From contig JAGXFG010000076.1 in NCBI GenBank assembly GCA_024637395.1, positions 1-49,809 on the forward strand: a DNA stretch of 49,809 bases. The letters are read 5' to 3'. The position numbers and the translations under genes were made by a program. Source of the stretch: Burkholderiaceae bacterium. GTDB taxonomy: Bacteria > Pseudomonadota > Gammaproteobacteria > Burkholderiales > Burkholderiaceae_E. A model generated the notes under the pieces. That model was not told where the DNA came from, searched no databases, and saw nothing but the letters and a program-made list of their open reading frames with translations. Shown one piece after another: positions 24,258 through 32,920 of this stretch; positions within the stretch are counted from its first letter, which is position 1; every line of letters starts with the position of its first letter.

Positions 24258-25703
24258 TCAGAGCCGAATGCCGACATTCTTGGTCTGCACGTATCCGAGC
24301 AGCGCCTCCTGGCCTTTCTCGCGGCCATAGCCGGAGCGCTTCGTGCCGCCGAATGGAGTCTCGACGCCGCCCGCCCACCATTCATTCACGTAGACCTGAC
24401 CAGCCACCAGGCGGTCGGCGGTCCAGTGCGCGAGTGTCAGGTCGCGGGTGTAGACCCCGGCGGCGAGGCCGTAGTCGGTGCCGTTGGCGATCGCGATCGC
24501 CTCCTCGGGCGTGTCGAACGGAATTACGACCAGGACCGGGCCGAAGAACTCCTCGCGCGCGATGCGCATGTCCGGGCGAACCCCGGCAAAGATCGTCGGC
24601 CGCATGAAATGGCCCTTGCAGTTCGGCACCCGGCTGCCGCCGGTCACGACCTGCGCGCCCTCCTCGACCCCGACGCGGCACAGCGCCTCGACCCGGCCGA
24701 GTTGCTTGGCCGAGATCAGCGGCCCCATGTCATGGCCTTCGCTGCCCGGCCCGACTGAGCGGCCCTCAGCTTCAAGCACCAGCTTCGCCATCAGTTCGTC
24801 ATGAACCGAACGGTGCACGAGCAGGCGGCTCCCGGCCGAACAGATCTGGCCGGCGTGAAACCAGATTCCGCGCGCAACGCTCTTGGCGGTGCGCTCCAGG
24901 TCAGCGTCGGCATGAACGATGGCGGCGGATTTTCCGCCCAACTCCATCACGCAAGGGACGACGCGCTCGGCCGCGGAACGCAGCACGCTCTTGCCGGTGG
25001 CAACCGAGCCGGTAAACACAATGTGGTCGACGTCGCCATGTGCGGCGAGGGCCGCCCCGGCGTCGTGTCCGTAACCGCAGATGATATTGATCGCCCCTTT
25101 CGGCACCCCCGCCCGTTCGCAGGCCTCGGCGAACTTGAACAGGCTGAGCGGCGAGTCTTCCGGTGACTTGAGAACAACGGTATTGCCGGTGACGAATGCG
25201 CAGCAGACCGAACGCGCGCCCACCGGTAGCGGCCCGTTGAAGGGCACGATCTGCGCGGAAACACCGAATGGCGCGTGCACGGTGTAGTCGAGAAAGCCCG
25301 GGCCCAGCGGGATCTGGCGGCCCTCGAGCTTGTCGGCCAGGCCGCCATAGTAGGACAGATAGCGCGCGGTCAGTGCGATGTCGTTGCGCGCATTGGCGAG
25401 CGTCTTGCCGTTGTCGACACATTCGAGGATGGCAATTTCCTCGGTCATCGCCGTGAGGTGACGGGCCACCTCAAACATCATCTCGCCGCGCGCGACGGGC
25501 CGCATGTCCGCCAGCACCCGGCTGTCGAACGCGCTGCGCGCGGCGGCGACGGCCCGGTCCACATCGGCCGGGACGGCGCGGGCGACCTCGGCGATCTGCT
25601 CGCCGGTTGCCGGATTCTCGACGGCGATGCGCTCCCCGCTCGCCCCGTCGACCCATTCCCCACCGATGAAATTCTGCCAATAGGTCTTGAACTTGCCCGT
25701 CAT
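24258..25703 (-). CDS. NAD(P)-dependent aldehyde dehydrogenase
   Basis: 481 residues, standard length. Catalytic Cys288 in GQICSAGSRL, general base Glu254 in MELGGKSA, Lys179 in VVLKSPE, and the substrate-side Asn156 in PFNGPL (usually PWN). Oxidises an aldehyde to a carboxylate in the cytoplasm. ATG at 25703; ribosome site weak. It is the first gene of the minus-strand cluster and faces a LysR regulator across 205 bases that hold a perfect inverted repeat, so it probably marks the regulated promoter. The substrate could be a semialdehyde or the aldehyde freed by the D-threonine-aldolase-like enzyme; this is inference. Confidence 0.94.
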   Translation of the reverse strand: MTGKFKTYWQNFIGGEWVDGASGERIAVENPATGEQIAEVARAVPADVDRAVAAARSAFDSRVLADMRPVARGEMMFEVARHLTAMTEEIAILECVDNGKTLANARNDIALTARYLSYYGGLADKLEGRQIPLGPGFLDYTVHAPFGVSAQIVPFNGPLPVGARSVCCAFVTGNTVVLKSPEDSPLSLFKFAEACERAGVPKGAINIICGYGHDAGAALAAHGDVDHIVFTGSVATGKSVLRSAAERVVPCVMELGGKSAAIVHADADLERTAKSVARGIWFHAGQICSAGSRLLVHRSVHDELMAKLVLEAEGRSVGPGSEGHDMGPLISAKQLGRVEALCRVGVEEGAQVVTGGSRVPNCKGHFMRPTIFAGVRPDMRIAREEFFGPVLVVIPFDTPEEAIAIANGTDYGLAAGVYTRDLTLAHWTADRLVAGQVYVNEWWAGGVETPFGGTKRSGYGREKGQEALLGYVQTKNVGIRL

Positions 25704-25726
25704 GACTGGTCTCGCCTATGATGAGT

Positions 25727-25761
25727 TGTGCCACCATCCGCCTCACTGGCGGGGTGGCACA
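25727..25761. promoter_or_regulatory. nested perfect inverted repeat between lysR and aldehyde dehydrogenase
   Basis: TGTGCCACC (25727-25735) pairs with GGTGGCACA (25753-25761), and inside it CCGCC (25738-25742) pairs with GGCGG (25748-25752) around a 5-base loop. It starts 24 bases before the aldehyde dehydrogenase ATG in the divergent region. It could be a regulator operator or a leader hairpin near the 5' end of the long cluster mRNA. Confidence 0.6.
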
Positions 25762-25908
25762 TAGTTACGCGGAACCGGTAGCGAAGGCGAATGCCGATTC
25801 CGGATGAGGCGATACCGAACCTGCATATCCGCCCCACCGCCGCGGTTCGCGCGCTCGGCGGAGCATGCGTCACAGCTACCAACCCCTGGCAAAGGGGAGG
25901 ACTCGATC

Positions 25909-26856
25909 GTGGAAGTCAGATGGCTAGAAGATTTCCTGAGCTTGGTGGATACGCACAACTTTTCGCGGTCGGCCGAGTTGCGCTTCACTACCCAACCGGC
26001 CTTCAGTCGCCGAATCAAGAGTCTGGAGGAGTGGCTGGGGACATCGCTGTTTGACCGCAGCACCCAGCCGATCAGCCTGACCGCGGCTGGCACCAAGTTC
26101 CGCCCGGTCGCGGAGGAAGTGCTGCGCCGTCTGTACCAGACCCGCGAGGATATCCGCCACATTGACAAGGCGGCCGCCAGCACCATTACGCTGGCCGCGA
26201 CCCACAGTCTCTCGCTGAGCTTCTTTCCGCGCTGGATCCGGTCGATGGAAGAGTCTGCGGGCGTGCTGACCACCCGTCTCGACTCGAATCATGCCGAGGA
26301 ATGTGTGCAGTCGCTGCTCAAGGGTCACTGCCACTTCATGCTCTGCCATACGCACCCGAGCGTGGATCTCAATCTTCCCACCAGCAACTTCACCTCGGTT
26401 GCCGTGGGCGAGGACCGTCTGCTGCCGGTATCAGCGCCCAGCGCCAACGGCCAACCCAGGCATGCGCTGCCCGGCCTTCGCAACCGGCCGGTGCGCTTCC
26501 TCGCCTATGCCGAAACCTCGGCGATTGGCCGCGCGCTCGAGAACATGCTCGCGGGGCGGTCCGATCCGCCACATCTGGAACGCGTCTTCGTGTCGCACCT
26601 GGCGGCGGTGCTGGTGTCGATGGCGCGCGAAGGGCGCGGCCTGGCGTGGCTGCCGGAAAGCCAGATCGTCGACGATCTCAGCGACGGTCGGTTGGTGGCG
26701 GCCGGCGACGAGACCCAGGTGATTCCGGTCGAGATCCACCTGTTTCGCTCGAATGACCTGCTGCCGCCCAAGTCAGAAGAATTCTGGACGCACGTGCTCG
26801 ATCATGAAGCGCATCGCGCGCCAAACGCGGTCAAGACGAAAAATGCATCGCCCTAG
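25909..26856 (+). CDS. LysR-family transcriptional regulator
   Basis: 315 residues. The N-terminal winged helix-turn-helix covers about 3-62 (WLEDFLSLVDTHNFSRSAE, then TQPAFSRRIKSLEEWLGTSLFDRS), followed by a periplasmic-binding-like effector domain. Start taken as GTG at 25909 because GGGGAGG lies eight bases upstream and the regulator fold begins immediately; an upstream ATG at 25804 adds residues without homology. Divergent from the aldehyde dehydrogenase gene, the usual arrangement for a LysR regulator controlling its neighbour. Effector unknown. The M81 gene on the same strand follows after 74 bases and could be a second target. Confidence 0.93.
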   Translation: MEVRWLEDFLSLVDTHNFSRSAELRFTTQPAFSRRIKSLEEWLGTSLFDRSTQPISLTAAGTKFRPVAEEVLRRLYQTREDIRHIDKAAASTITLAATHSLSLSFFPRWIRSMEESAGVLTTRLDSNHAEECVQSLLKGHCHFMLCHTHPSVDLNLPTSNFTSVAVGEDRLLPVSAPSANGQPRHALPGLRNRPVRFLAYAETSAIGRALENMLAGRSDPPHLERVFVSHLAAVLVSMAREGRGLAWLPESQIVDDLSDGRLVAAGDETQVIPVEIHLFRSNDLLPPKSEEFWTHVLDHEAHRAPNAVKTKNASP

Positions 26857-26930
26857 GTCAAGCTTGCATTGGCGTTGAGCGCCGGGGGGCTGTTACGCTG
26901 CGGGCACCATCTGAGTCAGGGACCCGTCCG

Positions 26931-28499
26931 ATGCAGCTTCGCGCCTCCAAACGTATCGCCATTCTCGGTCTGATGCTCGAGAGCAACCGGTTCGCGCCGG
27001 TGACGGTCAAGGAAGATTATCTCGACCGCGTCTACCTGGTCGGCGACGAAATTCTGACCGCGCTCGACCGTCCTGAATCGGAGCTGCCAGCCGAAATCCT
27101 GGGCTTTCGCGGTGCGATGGACGCGGCCTGCTCCTGGGTGCCCGAGCCGATTCTCGTCGGACTGGTGGAAGCCGGCGGCCCGCTGGACGACGGGTTCTTC
27201 CGCTCGACGATGACGGAAATGCGCGCGCGCCTGCAGGCGGCATTGCCTCTCGACGGGGTCTATATCGCCAATCATGGCGCGATGATCACCACCAAGAGCA
27301 ACGATCCGGACAGCGAAATCTTCGCGATGGTGCGCTCGATCGTCGGTCCCGATGTCCCGATTGTCGCGACCCTGGATCTCCACGGCAATGTCTCCCAGGC
27401 CATGGTCGATGCCGCCGATGTTGTCGTTGCCTACCGCACCAATCCGCACGTCGACATGCGCGCGCGCGGCGCCGAAGCGGCGCGCGCGCTGGCCGAGATC
27501 TTTGCCGGCATGCGCCCCAGCGCTGCACTGATCCGTCTGCCGCTCGTGCCGCCGACCGTAACGCTGCTCACCGCGGCCGGCCCCTATGCCGACCTGATCG
27601 CATACGGCCAGACCAAGCTGGACGCGGACATCCTCAACGTGTCGATCCTGGGGGGCTTCGCGTATTCTGACACCGCCAAGAACGGCCTCGCCATCATCGT
27701 CACCAGCCGCAGCGGACCGGCCGCGGCACAGGCCTGCGCGCGTGACATCGCACACCATGCATGGGCGGATCATCTGCGCTATGTGCCGCTGCTGACCTCA
27801 TTGGAGGAAGCCGTCGCGCAGACGGTGGCGGTCGGCAACGACCCCACGCTGCGACCGGTGATCCTGGCCGACGTCGCCGATAATCCCGGCGGTGGCGGCC
27901 AGGGGAACACCACGTGGCTACTCGAAGCGCTGCACCAGGCGGGCGCAAGAGGGGTCCTGCTGGGCATCTTCAACGATGCCGCGCTGGCCAGCGAGGCGCA
28001 CGCCCTTGGGGAAGGCGCCACTTTCGAGGCCGTCTTCAATCGCAGCAGTTCCGACCCGTTCTCGCGCCGCTTTGCTGCCCGGGCAACCGTCATGCGGCTC
28101 AAGGACGGCGATTGCGTCGGCCGGCGCGGCTTCTATGCCGGGCGGCGCATGAATCTGGGGCCGAGCGCGTTGCTCGACCTCGACGGCATCGCGGTGGTCG
28201 TGATATCGCTTCGCACCCAATGCGCTGACCCGGTGTTCTTTGAGATGATGGGCATCGACCTTGCCGCGGCACGCGCCGTCGTCGTCAAGTCCCGCGGTCA
28301 TTTCCGTGCCGGCTTTGATGAATTCTTCTCCTCCGAACAGGTGATCGAAGTCGATGCCCCCGGGCTCACCTCGCCGATCCTGTCGCGTTTCGACTGGAAA
28401 TATCTCCCGCGACCGGTGTTCCCGATCGACGCGGACTTCGACTGGCAGCCCCTATCCGACGAGGACGGCAGGCTAGTACCCCTGGACATCGCCTCATGA
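26931..28499 (+). CDS. M81 family metallopeptidase, MlrC (microcystinase C)-like, paralogue a
   Basis: 522 residues, typical for M81. The known member MlrC is a zinc enzyme that opens the Adda-Glu amide of linearised microcystin. The five active-site positions of that family can be placed: Glu17 (LESNRF), His115 (NHGAM), Asp149 and His151 (LDLHGN), His173 (NPHVD). The C-terminal domain holds DNPGGGGQGNTTWLLEA and the KSRGHFRAGFDEFF block. ATG at 26931 with AGGGA upstream. Its stop overlaps the following D-serine-dehydratase-like gene as ATGA. No signal peptide, so it acts on imported substrate in the cytoplasm. Substrate unknown. Confidence 0.92.
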   Translation: MQLRASKRIAILGLMLESNRFAPVTVKEDYLDRVYLVGDEILTALDRPESELPAEILGFRGAMDAACSWVPEPILVGLVEAGGPLDDGFFRSTMTEMRARLQAALPLDGVYIANHGAMITTKSNDPDSEIFAMVRSIVGPDVPIVATLDLHGNVSQAMVDAADVVVAYRTNPHVDMRARGAEAARALAEIFAGMRPSAALIRLPLVPPTVTLLTAAGPYADLIAYGQTKLDADILNVSILGGFAYSDTAKNGLAIIVTSRSGPAAAQACARDIAHHAWADHLRYVPLLTSLEEAVAQTVAVGNDPTLRPVILADVADNPGGGGQGNTTWLLEALHQAGARGVLLGIFNDAALASEAHALGEGATFEAVFNRSSSDPFSRRFAARATVMRLKDGDCVGRRGFYAGRRMNLGPSALLDLDGIAVVVISLRTQCADPVFFEMMGIDLAAARAVVVKSRGHFRAGFDEFFSSEQVIEVDAPGLTSPILSRFDWKYLPRPVFPIDADFDWQPLSDEDGRLVPLDIAS

Positions 28500-29632
28500 C
28501 ACTTGCCGAGTTGGACACGCCGAGCCTGATACTGGAGCGTTCGATTCTCGAGCGCAACGCCGCGACCATGACCGCGCGGGCGCGGGCGCTGGGCGTTAGC
28601 CTGCGCCCGCACATGAAGGCGGCGAAATCAGCCGACGTGGCGAAGATTGCCCTGCAGGGCAACTTCGGTGGCATCACCGTCTCGACTCTAAAGGAAGCCG
28701 AGTATTTTGCGGCTGCCGGAATCAGCGACATCGTCTATGCGGTCAGCATCGTTCCCGCCAAGTTGGCGCGTATCGCCGCTCTGATGCGCGCCGGAGTCGA
28801 CCTCACCGTCCTGACTGATCGTATCGACGTTGCGCGCACGCTCAGCGCGCGCTGCGTTGAGCTCGGGATCGAGATCGGGGTGCTGATCGAGATCGACAGC
28901 GGAGAGCAGCGCTCGGGGCTTACACCCACTTGCGACGAACTGATCGAGCTGGGCACTATGCTGCACAACTCGCCGGGCGTCACTCTGCGCGGGGTGCTGA
29001 CGCACGCGGGGCACTCGTACGCCTGTCGTAGCATCGAGGCAATAGAGGAGGTTGCCGAGCGCGAACGCGCCGACGCGGTCGGTGCGGCGCAGCGACTGCG
29101 TTCCGCTGGACTGCCCTGCCCGGTAGTCAGCGTGGGCTCGACGCCAACCGCGGTGCACGCCCGCCATCTCGAAGGCGTTACCGAGTTGCGTTGCGGGGTC
29201 TACATGTTCGGCGACGTCTTCCAGTCCGAAATCCACTCGTGTGGCCGTGGTGACCTCGCCGTCTCGGTGCTGGCGACTGTGATCGGCCATCGTGAGGACC
29301 TCGATTGCGCGTTGATCGATGCCGGCGCTCTGGCGCTATCGAAGGATCGCAGTACGGCGGCCGATGGTTTGCCCGAGGATGTCGGTTTCGGCTATGTCAC
29401 CGACGCCACTGGAAGCGAACGCATCAAAGGCATGCGGGTGAGCCGCGTCTATCAGGAGCACGGCCTCTTGGAATGCGACGGTTCGTTCCCGTTCGATCGC
29501 TTGCCCATCGGTGCCCGTGTCCGTGTATTCCCGAATCACGTGTGCCTCACGGCGGCGATGTACGACGCATACCAAGTTATCGACGGCGGCAGGAAAGTGA
29601 TCGCCAGTTGGCCGCGCGTCAACGGCTGGTAA
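28496..29632 (+). CDS. DSD1-family PLP enzyme, D-serine dehydratase-like
   Basis: 378 residues, fold-type III PLP enzyme. PLP lysine Lys41 in RPHMKAAK; near the C-terminus PNHVCLT gives His348 and Cys350, the His-x-Cys zinc pair known for eukaryotic-type D-serine dehydratase. It would deaminate D-serine or a beta-hydroxy-D-amino acid to the keto acid. Translationally coupled to M81 paralogue a (ATGA at 28496-28499), which suggests that the peptidase releases its substrate. Convergent with the ornithine-cyclodeaminase gene, 25 bases away. Confidence 0.88.
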   Translation: MTLAELDTPSLILERSILERNAATMTARARALGVSLRPHMKAAKSADVAKIALQGNFGGITVSTLKEAEYFAAAGISDIVYAVSIVPAKLARIAALMRAGVDLTVLTDRIDVARTLSARCVELGIEIGVLIEIDSGEQRSGLTPTCDELIELGTMLHNSPGVTLRGVLTHAGHSYACRSIEAIEEVAERERADAVGAAQRLRSAGLPCPVVSVGSTPTAVHARHLEGVTELRCGVYMFGDVFQSEIHSCGRGDLAVSVLATVIGHREDLDCALIDAGALALSKDRSTAADGLPEDVGFGYVTDATGSERIKGMRVSRVYQEHGLLECDGSFPFDRLPIGARVRVFPNHVCLTAAMYDAYQVIDGGRKVIASWPRVNGW

Positions 29633-29657
29633 GACGCATCACCCAACGCGGCACAGC

Positions 29658-30629
29658 CTAGAAGTCGACCTCGCTGCCCAGTCCGCGGGAGCGAGCGCTC
29701 GCCATCACGGCGGCCGCGGCGGCAAGGTCCTGCAGCGCAATTCCGGTGCCATCGAACAGCGTGATCTCGTCGTCGCTGCGCCGCCCTGACAGGCGAGCGC
29801 TCGCGAGCCCGCCCAATGTCCGCATCAGGTCGTCTCTGCCAAGCAGTCCCTGCTTGAACGCATGCTGGCACTCGCCGATGGTGATCGCCTGCTCGAGTGC
29901 ATCGACGTAGACCGTGGCCGAAGCAACCAGGTCGGGCGCGAGCTCCTGCTTGCCAGCGGTGTCGGCGCCCATAGCATTGATGTGGGTGCCTGGCCTTACC
30001 CAATCTTTCAGCACAATTGCGGCCTGCGACGGAGTCACGGTGATCAGGATATCGGCGCAGCGGACCGCCTCTTCGGGTGATGCTGCTGCGGTGAACGCCA
30101 GACCCAGCTCCCCGGCCGCGCGCCCGAGTTCCTCAAGATGCGCCGGCACCGGGTCCCACCCGACCACCCGCTCCAGCTCGCGGACTGCCAGGGTGGCCCG
30201 CATCTGGTAGGCGGACTGCACTCCCGCTCCGATGATTGACAGAGTGCTCGCATTCTTGCGCGCCAGGTGGCGGGTTGCGATCGCGCTGGCCGCGCCGGTG
30301 CGCACGCCAGTGAGGTAGTTGGCGCCGATCAGCGCCGCCGCCATGCCGGTTTCGGGATCGAACAGCAGCACCGTCGACTGGTGGTTGCTGCGTCCCTGCG
30401 CCGCATTTTCCGGCCAGTAGCCGCCGGCCTTGAGGCCGAGCACCATCGCGCTGCGATCGAACCCCGCCTTGATTCCGAAGATTGCGTGGCGGTGACCGGT
30501 GAGCTCGCGCACCACCGGGTAGGGCAGCGCGGTGCCGCGATCGTAGGCGGCCAGGGTGCCTTCGACTGCGGCGATTGCAGCAGTGATGGACAGCAGATCG
30601 GGTACGAGCCTTTCAGGGATCACAAGCAT
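29658..30629 (-). CDS. ornithine cyclodeaminase / mu-crystallin family enzyme
   Basis: 323 residues, normal for this NAD(P)-dependent family, which includes ornithine cyclodeaminase, ketimine reductase and L-alanine dehydrogenase types. N-terminal YPVVRE and GIKAG supply the substrate Arg and Lys; SIIGAGVQS near 150 is the nucleotide turn; FDGTGIALQDLAA near 292-304 is the conserved Asp block. ATG at 30629 has GAGG six bases upstream and overlaps the racemase-like gene by 10 bases. In this setting reduction of an imine or deamination of an amino acid is more likely than proline synthesis, but that is inference. Confidence 0.9.
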   Translation of the reverse strand: MLVIPERLVPDLLSITAAIAAVEGTLAAYDRGTALPYPVVRELTGHRHAIFGIKAGFDRSAMVLGLKAGGYWPENAAQGRSNHQSTVLLFDPETGMAAALIGANYLTGVRTGAASAIATRHLARKNASTLSIIGAGVQSAYQMRATLAVRELERVVGWDPVPAHLEELGRAAGELGLAFTAAASPEEAVRCADILITVTPSQAAIVLKDWVRPGTHINAMGADTAGKQELAPDLVASATVYVDALEQAITIGECQHAFKQGLLGRDDLMRTLGGLASARLSGRRSDDEITLFDGTGIALQDLAAAAAVMASARSRGLGSEVDF

Positions 30630-31330
30630 GCGGGGCCTCGCGAAGAGTTCAACAAGGATTCCAACCCGGCGCGATCGGCACCGACCAAAGTCGCACGGAC
30701 CGCCTCGACACCGCTTTGGGGCGAGGACAGGACTGGTACCTTCAGGTCGGGGAGCGCGGGGATCAGCCGCGCCATCGAAACCTGTGCCAACACTATGACA
30801 TCAACCTGCTCGGACACAGCCTGAATCGTGCCTCTGACGATGTCGTCATGGCGCTCGGAGTTCCCGTCCAGCAGGGCCTGGAAGGCACCTTCGGCCAGCG
30901 CTTCAGTGACCTTGATGGAACGTCCCGCAGCCGCGGCCTTGGCCTCGATCAACCTAACGGTTGGATCGAGCGTCGACCTGACGGTGGCGACCACTCCGAC
31001 CCGCGGCCCCGTCGCGACCGCCTGCTCCGCCATGGCCTCGTCGATCTTGATGATGGGGATCCCGATGCTCAGACGGGCGGCACTGGCCGCCTCGCCCACC
31101 GACGAGCACGCATTGAGCAGCGCGACGGCGCCCATCTGCTGCCCCAACTGCATGTAGGAGAGAATGCGTCCCGTGACAGCCTCGGTCAGATGGCCCGCCG
31201 CCATCACATCGTTGAGCAAGCTGTCGTCCATGATGTTGACGACGCGCACGTCGGGCATGATCTTCCGGAACTGCTCTTTGATCGGGTCCACGCTTACGGG
31301 GCCAGTGTGGACGACGACGACGGTTTTCAT
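30620..31330 (-). CDS. Asp/Glu/hydantoin racemase superfamily protein lacking second Cys
   Basis: 236 residues. The fold shows two similar halves; the first catalytic-type cysteine is Cys75 in LLNACSSVGE. At the matching place in the second half, where two-base racemases have Cys, the sequence is LAQVSMAR with Ser185. It may therefore be a subfamily with one-sided chemistry or another reaction (isomerase or decarboxylase types exist in this superfamily). ATG at 31330 with GAGGAA six bases upstream. Tenth-base overlap with the next gene and 62 bases after the amidase gene. D/L amino acid chemistry is an inference. Confidence 0.82.
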   Translation of the reverse strand: MKTVVVVHTGPVSVDPIKEQFRKIMPDVRVVNIMDDSLLNDVMAAGHLTEAVTGRILSYMQLGQQMGAVALLNACSSVGEAASAARLSIGIPIIKIDEAMAEQAVATGPRVGVVATVRSTLDPTVRLIEAKAAAAGRSIKVTEALAEGAFQALLDGNSERHDDIVRGTIQAVSEQVDVIVLAQVSMARLIPALPDLKVPVLSSPQSGVEAVRATLVGADRAGLESLLNSSRGPACL

Positions 31331-31392
31331 TGCAGGTTCCTCGTGAATGGAAATCGGAGAAGCTCGGGGCGTCTGGGCTTTCAGGCAGAGGC

Positions 31393-32895
31393 TCAGGCCC
31401 TTTCTTGCTCGCTGCCTTCGGGGGCGTGGGTCACGATGGACTTCAGCTCCGGGCGGGGGGTGGCGAGCGCCGCTGCGTCCGGCACCGGGCGGCGCAGCTC
31501 GGCAATGCCGGCGAACGCCCGCTCCAGTGCCTCGGCGGTGTCCAGCAGCTCAAGGTCGCCGCCGAATCGGCCCACCACCTGCAGCCCGAAGGGCATGGCG
31601 TGGTCATCCACGCCGCAGGGCAGCGCGATCGCCGGGTTGGTCACCAGCGTGACTACGTAGGTGAGTGCGAGCCAGTGGTAATAATTCTTCAACTCTTCGC
31701 CCTCGAGTTCCGAGAGGTAGAGCTGGGTCCACGGAAACGGTGAGACGGGGGTGGTCGGCGCCATCACCAGGTCGTAGTCCCGGAAGGTCTCCTGGAAACG
31801 GCGGAAGATTTGCGTCTGCTCGGCGTGACCCCAGGCGGCATCGGCCAGCGACAGCGCGCTGCCAATCTCGTAGTTCGCCCGGATGTTGGGACCCAGCTGG
31901 TCACGATGGTTCTCATAGCTGTCCCGGTAGCGGGCAACGTAATTCAGCGAACGCACCACGTCGAAGGCCCGATCCGCCGCACCGAAGTCGAAACTGACTT
32001 CGTCCGCCGCACGAAACAGGTGGCGCATCGCGCCCATCCGCCGGCGCATCACGCCGCGTATTTCAGTGCTGACCGGGCACTGGCCGAAATCGCTCGTCCA
32101 GGCCACGCGCAACCGGCTGAGGTCGGCCAGGCGACCCGAGGCCGCGGCCTCGGGGTCGAACGGTCGCGACAGTGGGTCGCGATTGTCAACGCCAAGTTGG
32201 GCAGCGAAGAGCATCCGGGCGTCGGCGACGGTGCGGCCCATCGGCCCGAGCACCGAGATCGGGGTCCAGCCGAGTTGCCGGCCGTCCATCGGCACCAAGC
32301 CCGGGGACGGCCGGAAACCGACGACGCCGCAGATCGCGGCCGGAATCCGCAAGGATCCGCCAGTATCCGATCCGGTGCAGATCGGCAACATGTCGCATGC
32401 CAGCGCCGCGGCCGAGCCACCCGACGAACCGCCGGCATTCAACGACGGGTCAAAGGGGTTGCCGGTTGCTCCCCACACCGGGTTGCGCGAGTTGGCGCCA
32501 GCGCCGAACTCGGGCACGTTGGTTTTGGCCGTCACGATCGCACCGGCCGCGCGGACCAGCGCCACTTGCGCGGAATCCCGCGTGGGCACGTGGTTTCGGT
32601 ACAGCGGCGAGCCGTGCGTCGTCAGGATGCCCTCGGTGTCCTGCAGATCCTTGATGCCAACCGGCAGTCCGTGCAGGCGGCCAAGCGGCGCACCGCTCAG
32701 CACCGCCGCCTCTGCCGCCTGGGCCTCTCTGCGGGCGCGGTCGTAGGCCTTGGCCGCGATTGCGTTCACCGCCGGATTGAGCGCCTCGATCCGATCGATG
32801 CAGGCGGCGAGCAATTCGACCGGCGAGATTTCCTTGGTTCCGATCAGGCGCCGCAGCTCGACGGCCGGGAGCGCGGTCAATGCAGGGGATGACAC
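31393..32895 (-). CDS. amidase signature family hydrolase
   Basis: 500 residues. The Ser-cisSer-Lys triad is complete with family spacing: Lys82 (VGIKDL), Ser157 (AGGSSGG) and nucleophile Ser181 (GSDTGGSLRIP). Hydrolyses an amide to acid and ammonia or amine, in the cytoplasm. It is not GatA by context, since no gatB or gatC is near. Start GTG at 32895 with GGAGG nine bases upstream. Between M81 paralogue b and the racemase-like gene; it probably attacks an amide in the imported compound or its products. Confidence 0.93.
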   Translation of the reverse strand: MSSPALTALPAVELRRLIGTKEISPVELLAACIDRIEALNPAVNAIAAKAYDRARREAQAAEAAVLSGAPLGRLHGLPVGIKDLQDTEGILTTHGSPLYRNHVPTRDSAQVALVRAAGAIVTAKTNVPEFGAGANSRNPVWGATGNPFDPSLNAGGSSGGSAAALACDMLPICTGSDTGGSLRIPAAICGVVGFRPSPGLVPMDGRQLGWTPISVLGPMGRTVADARMLFAAQLGVDNRDPLSRPFDPEAAASGRLADLSRLRVAWTSDFGQCPVSTEIRGVMRRRMGAMRHLFRAADEVSFDFGAADRAFDVVRSLNYVARYRDSYENHRDQLGPNIRANYEIGSALSLADAAWGHAEQTQIFRRFQETFRDYDLVMAPTTPVSPFPWTQLYLSELEGEELKNYYHWLALTYVVTLVTNPAIALPCGVDDHAMPFGLQVVGRFGGDLELLDTAEALERAFAGIAELRRPVPDAAALATPRPELKSIVTHAPEGSEQERA

Positions 32896-32920
32896 GCTGG
32901 AGGTCCTCCAAGAGTGGTCT

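Noticed and set aside
26871-26883. Terminator after the lysR gene (GGCG-TTGAG-CGCC)
   Set aside because: Only four paired bases and no T run, so it is probably chance in GC-rich sequence.
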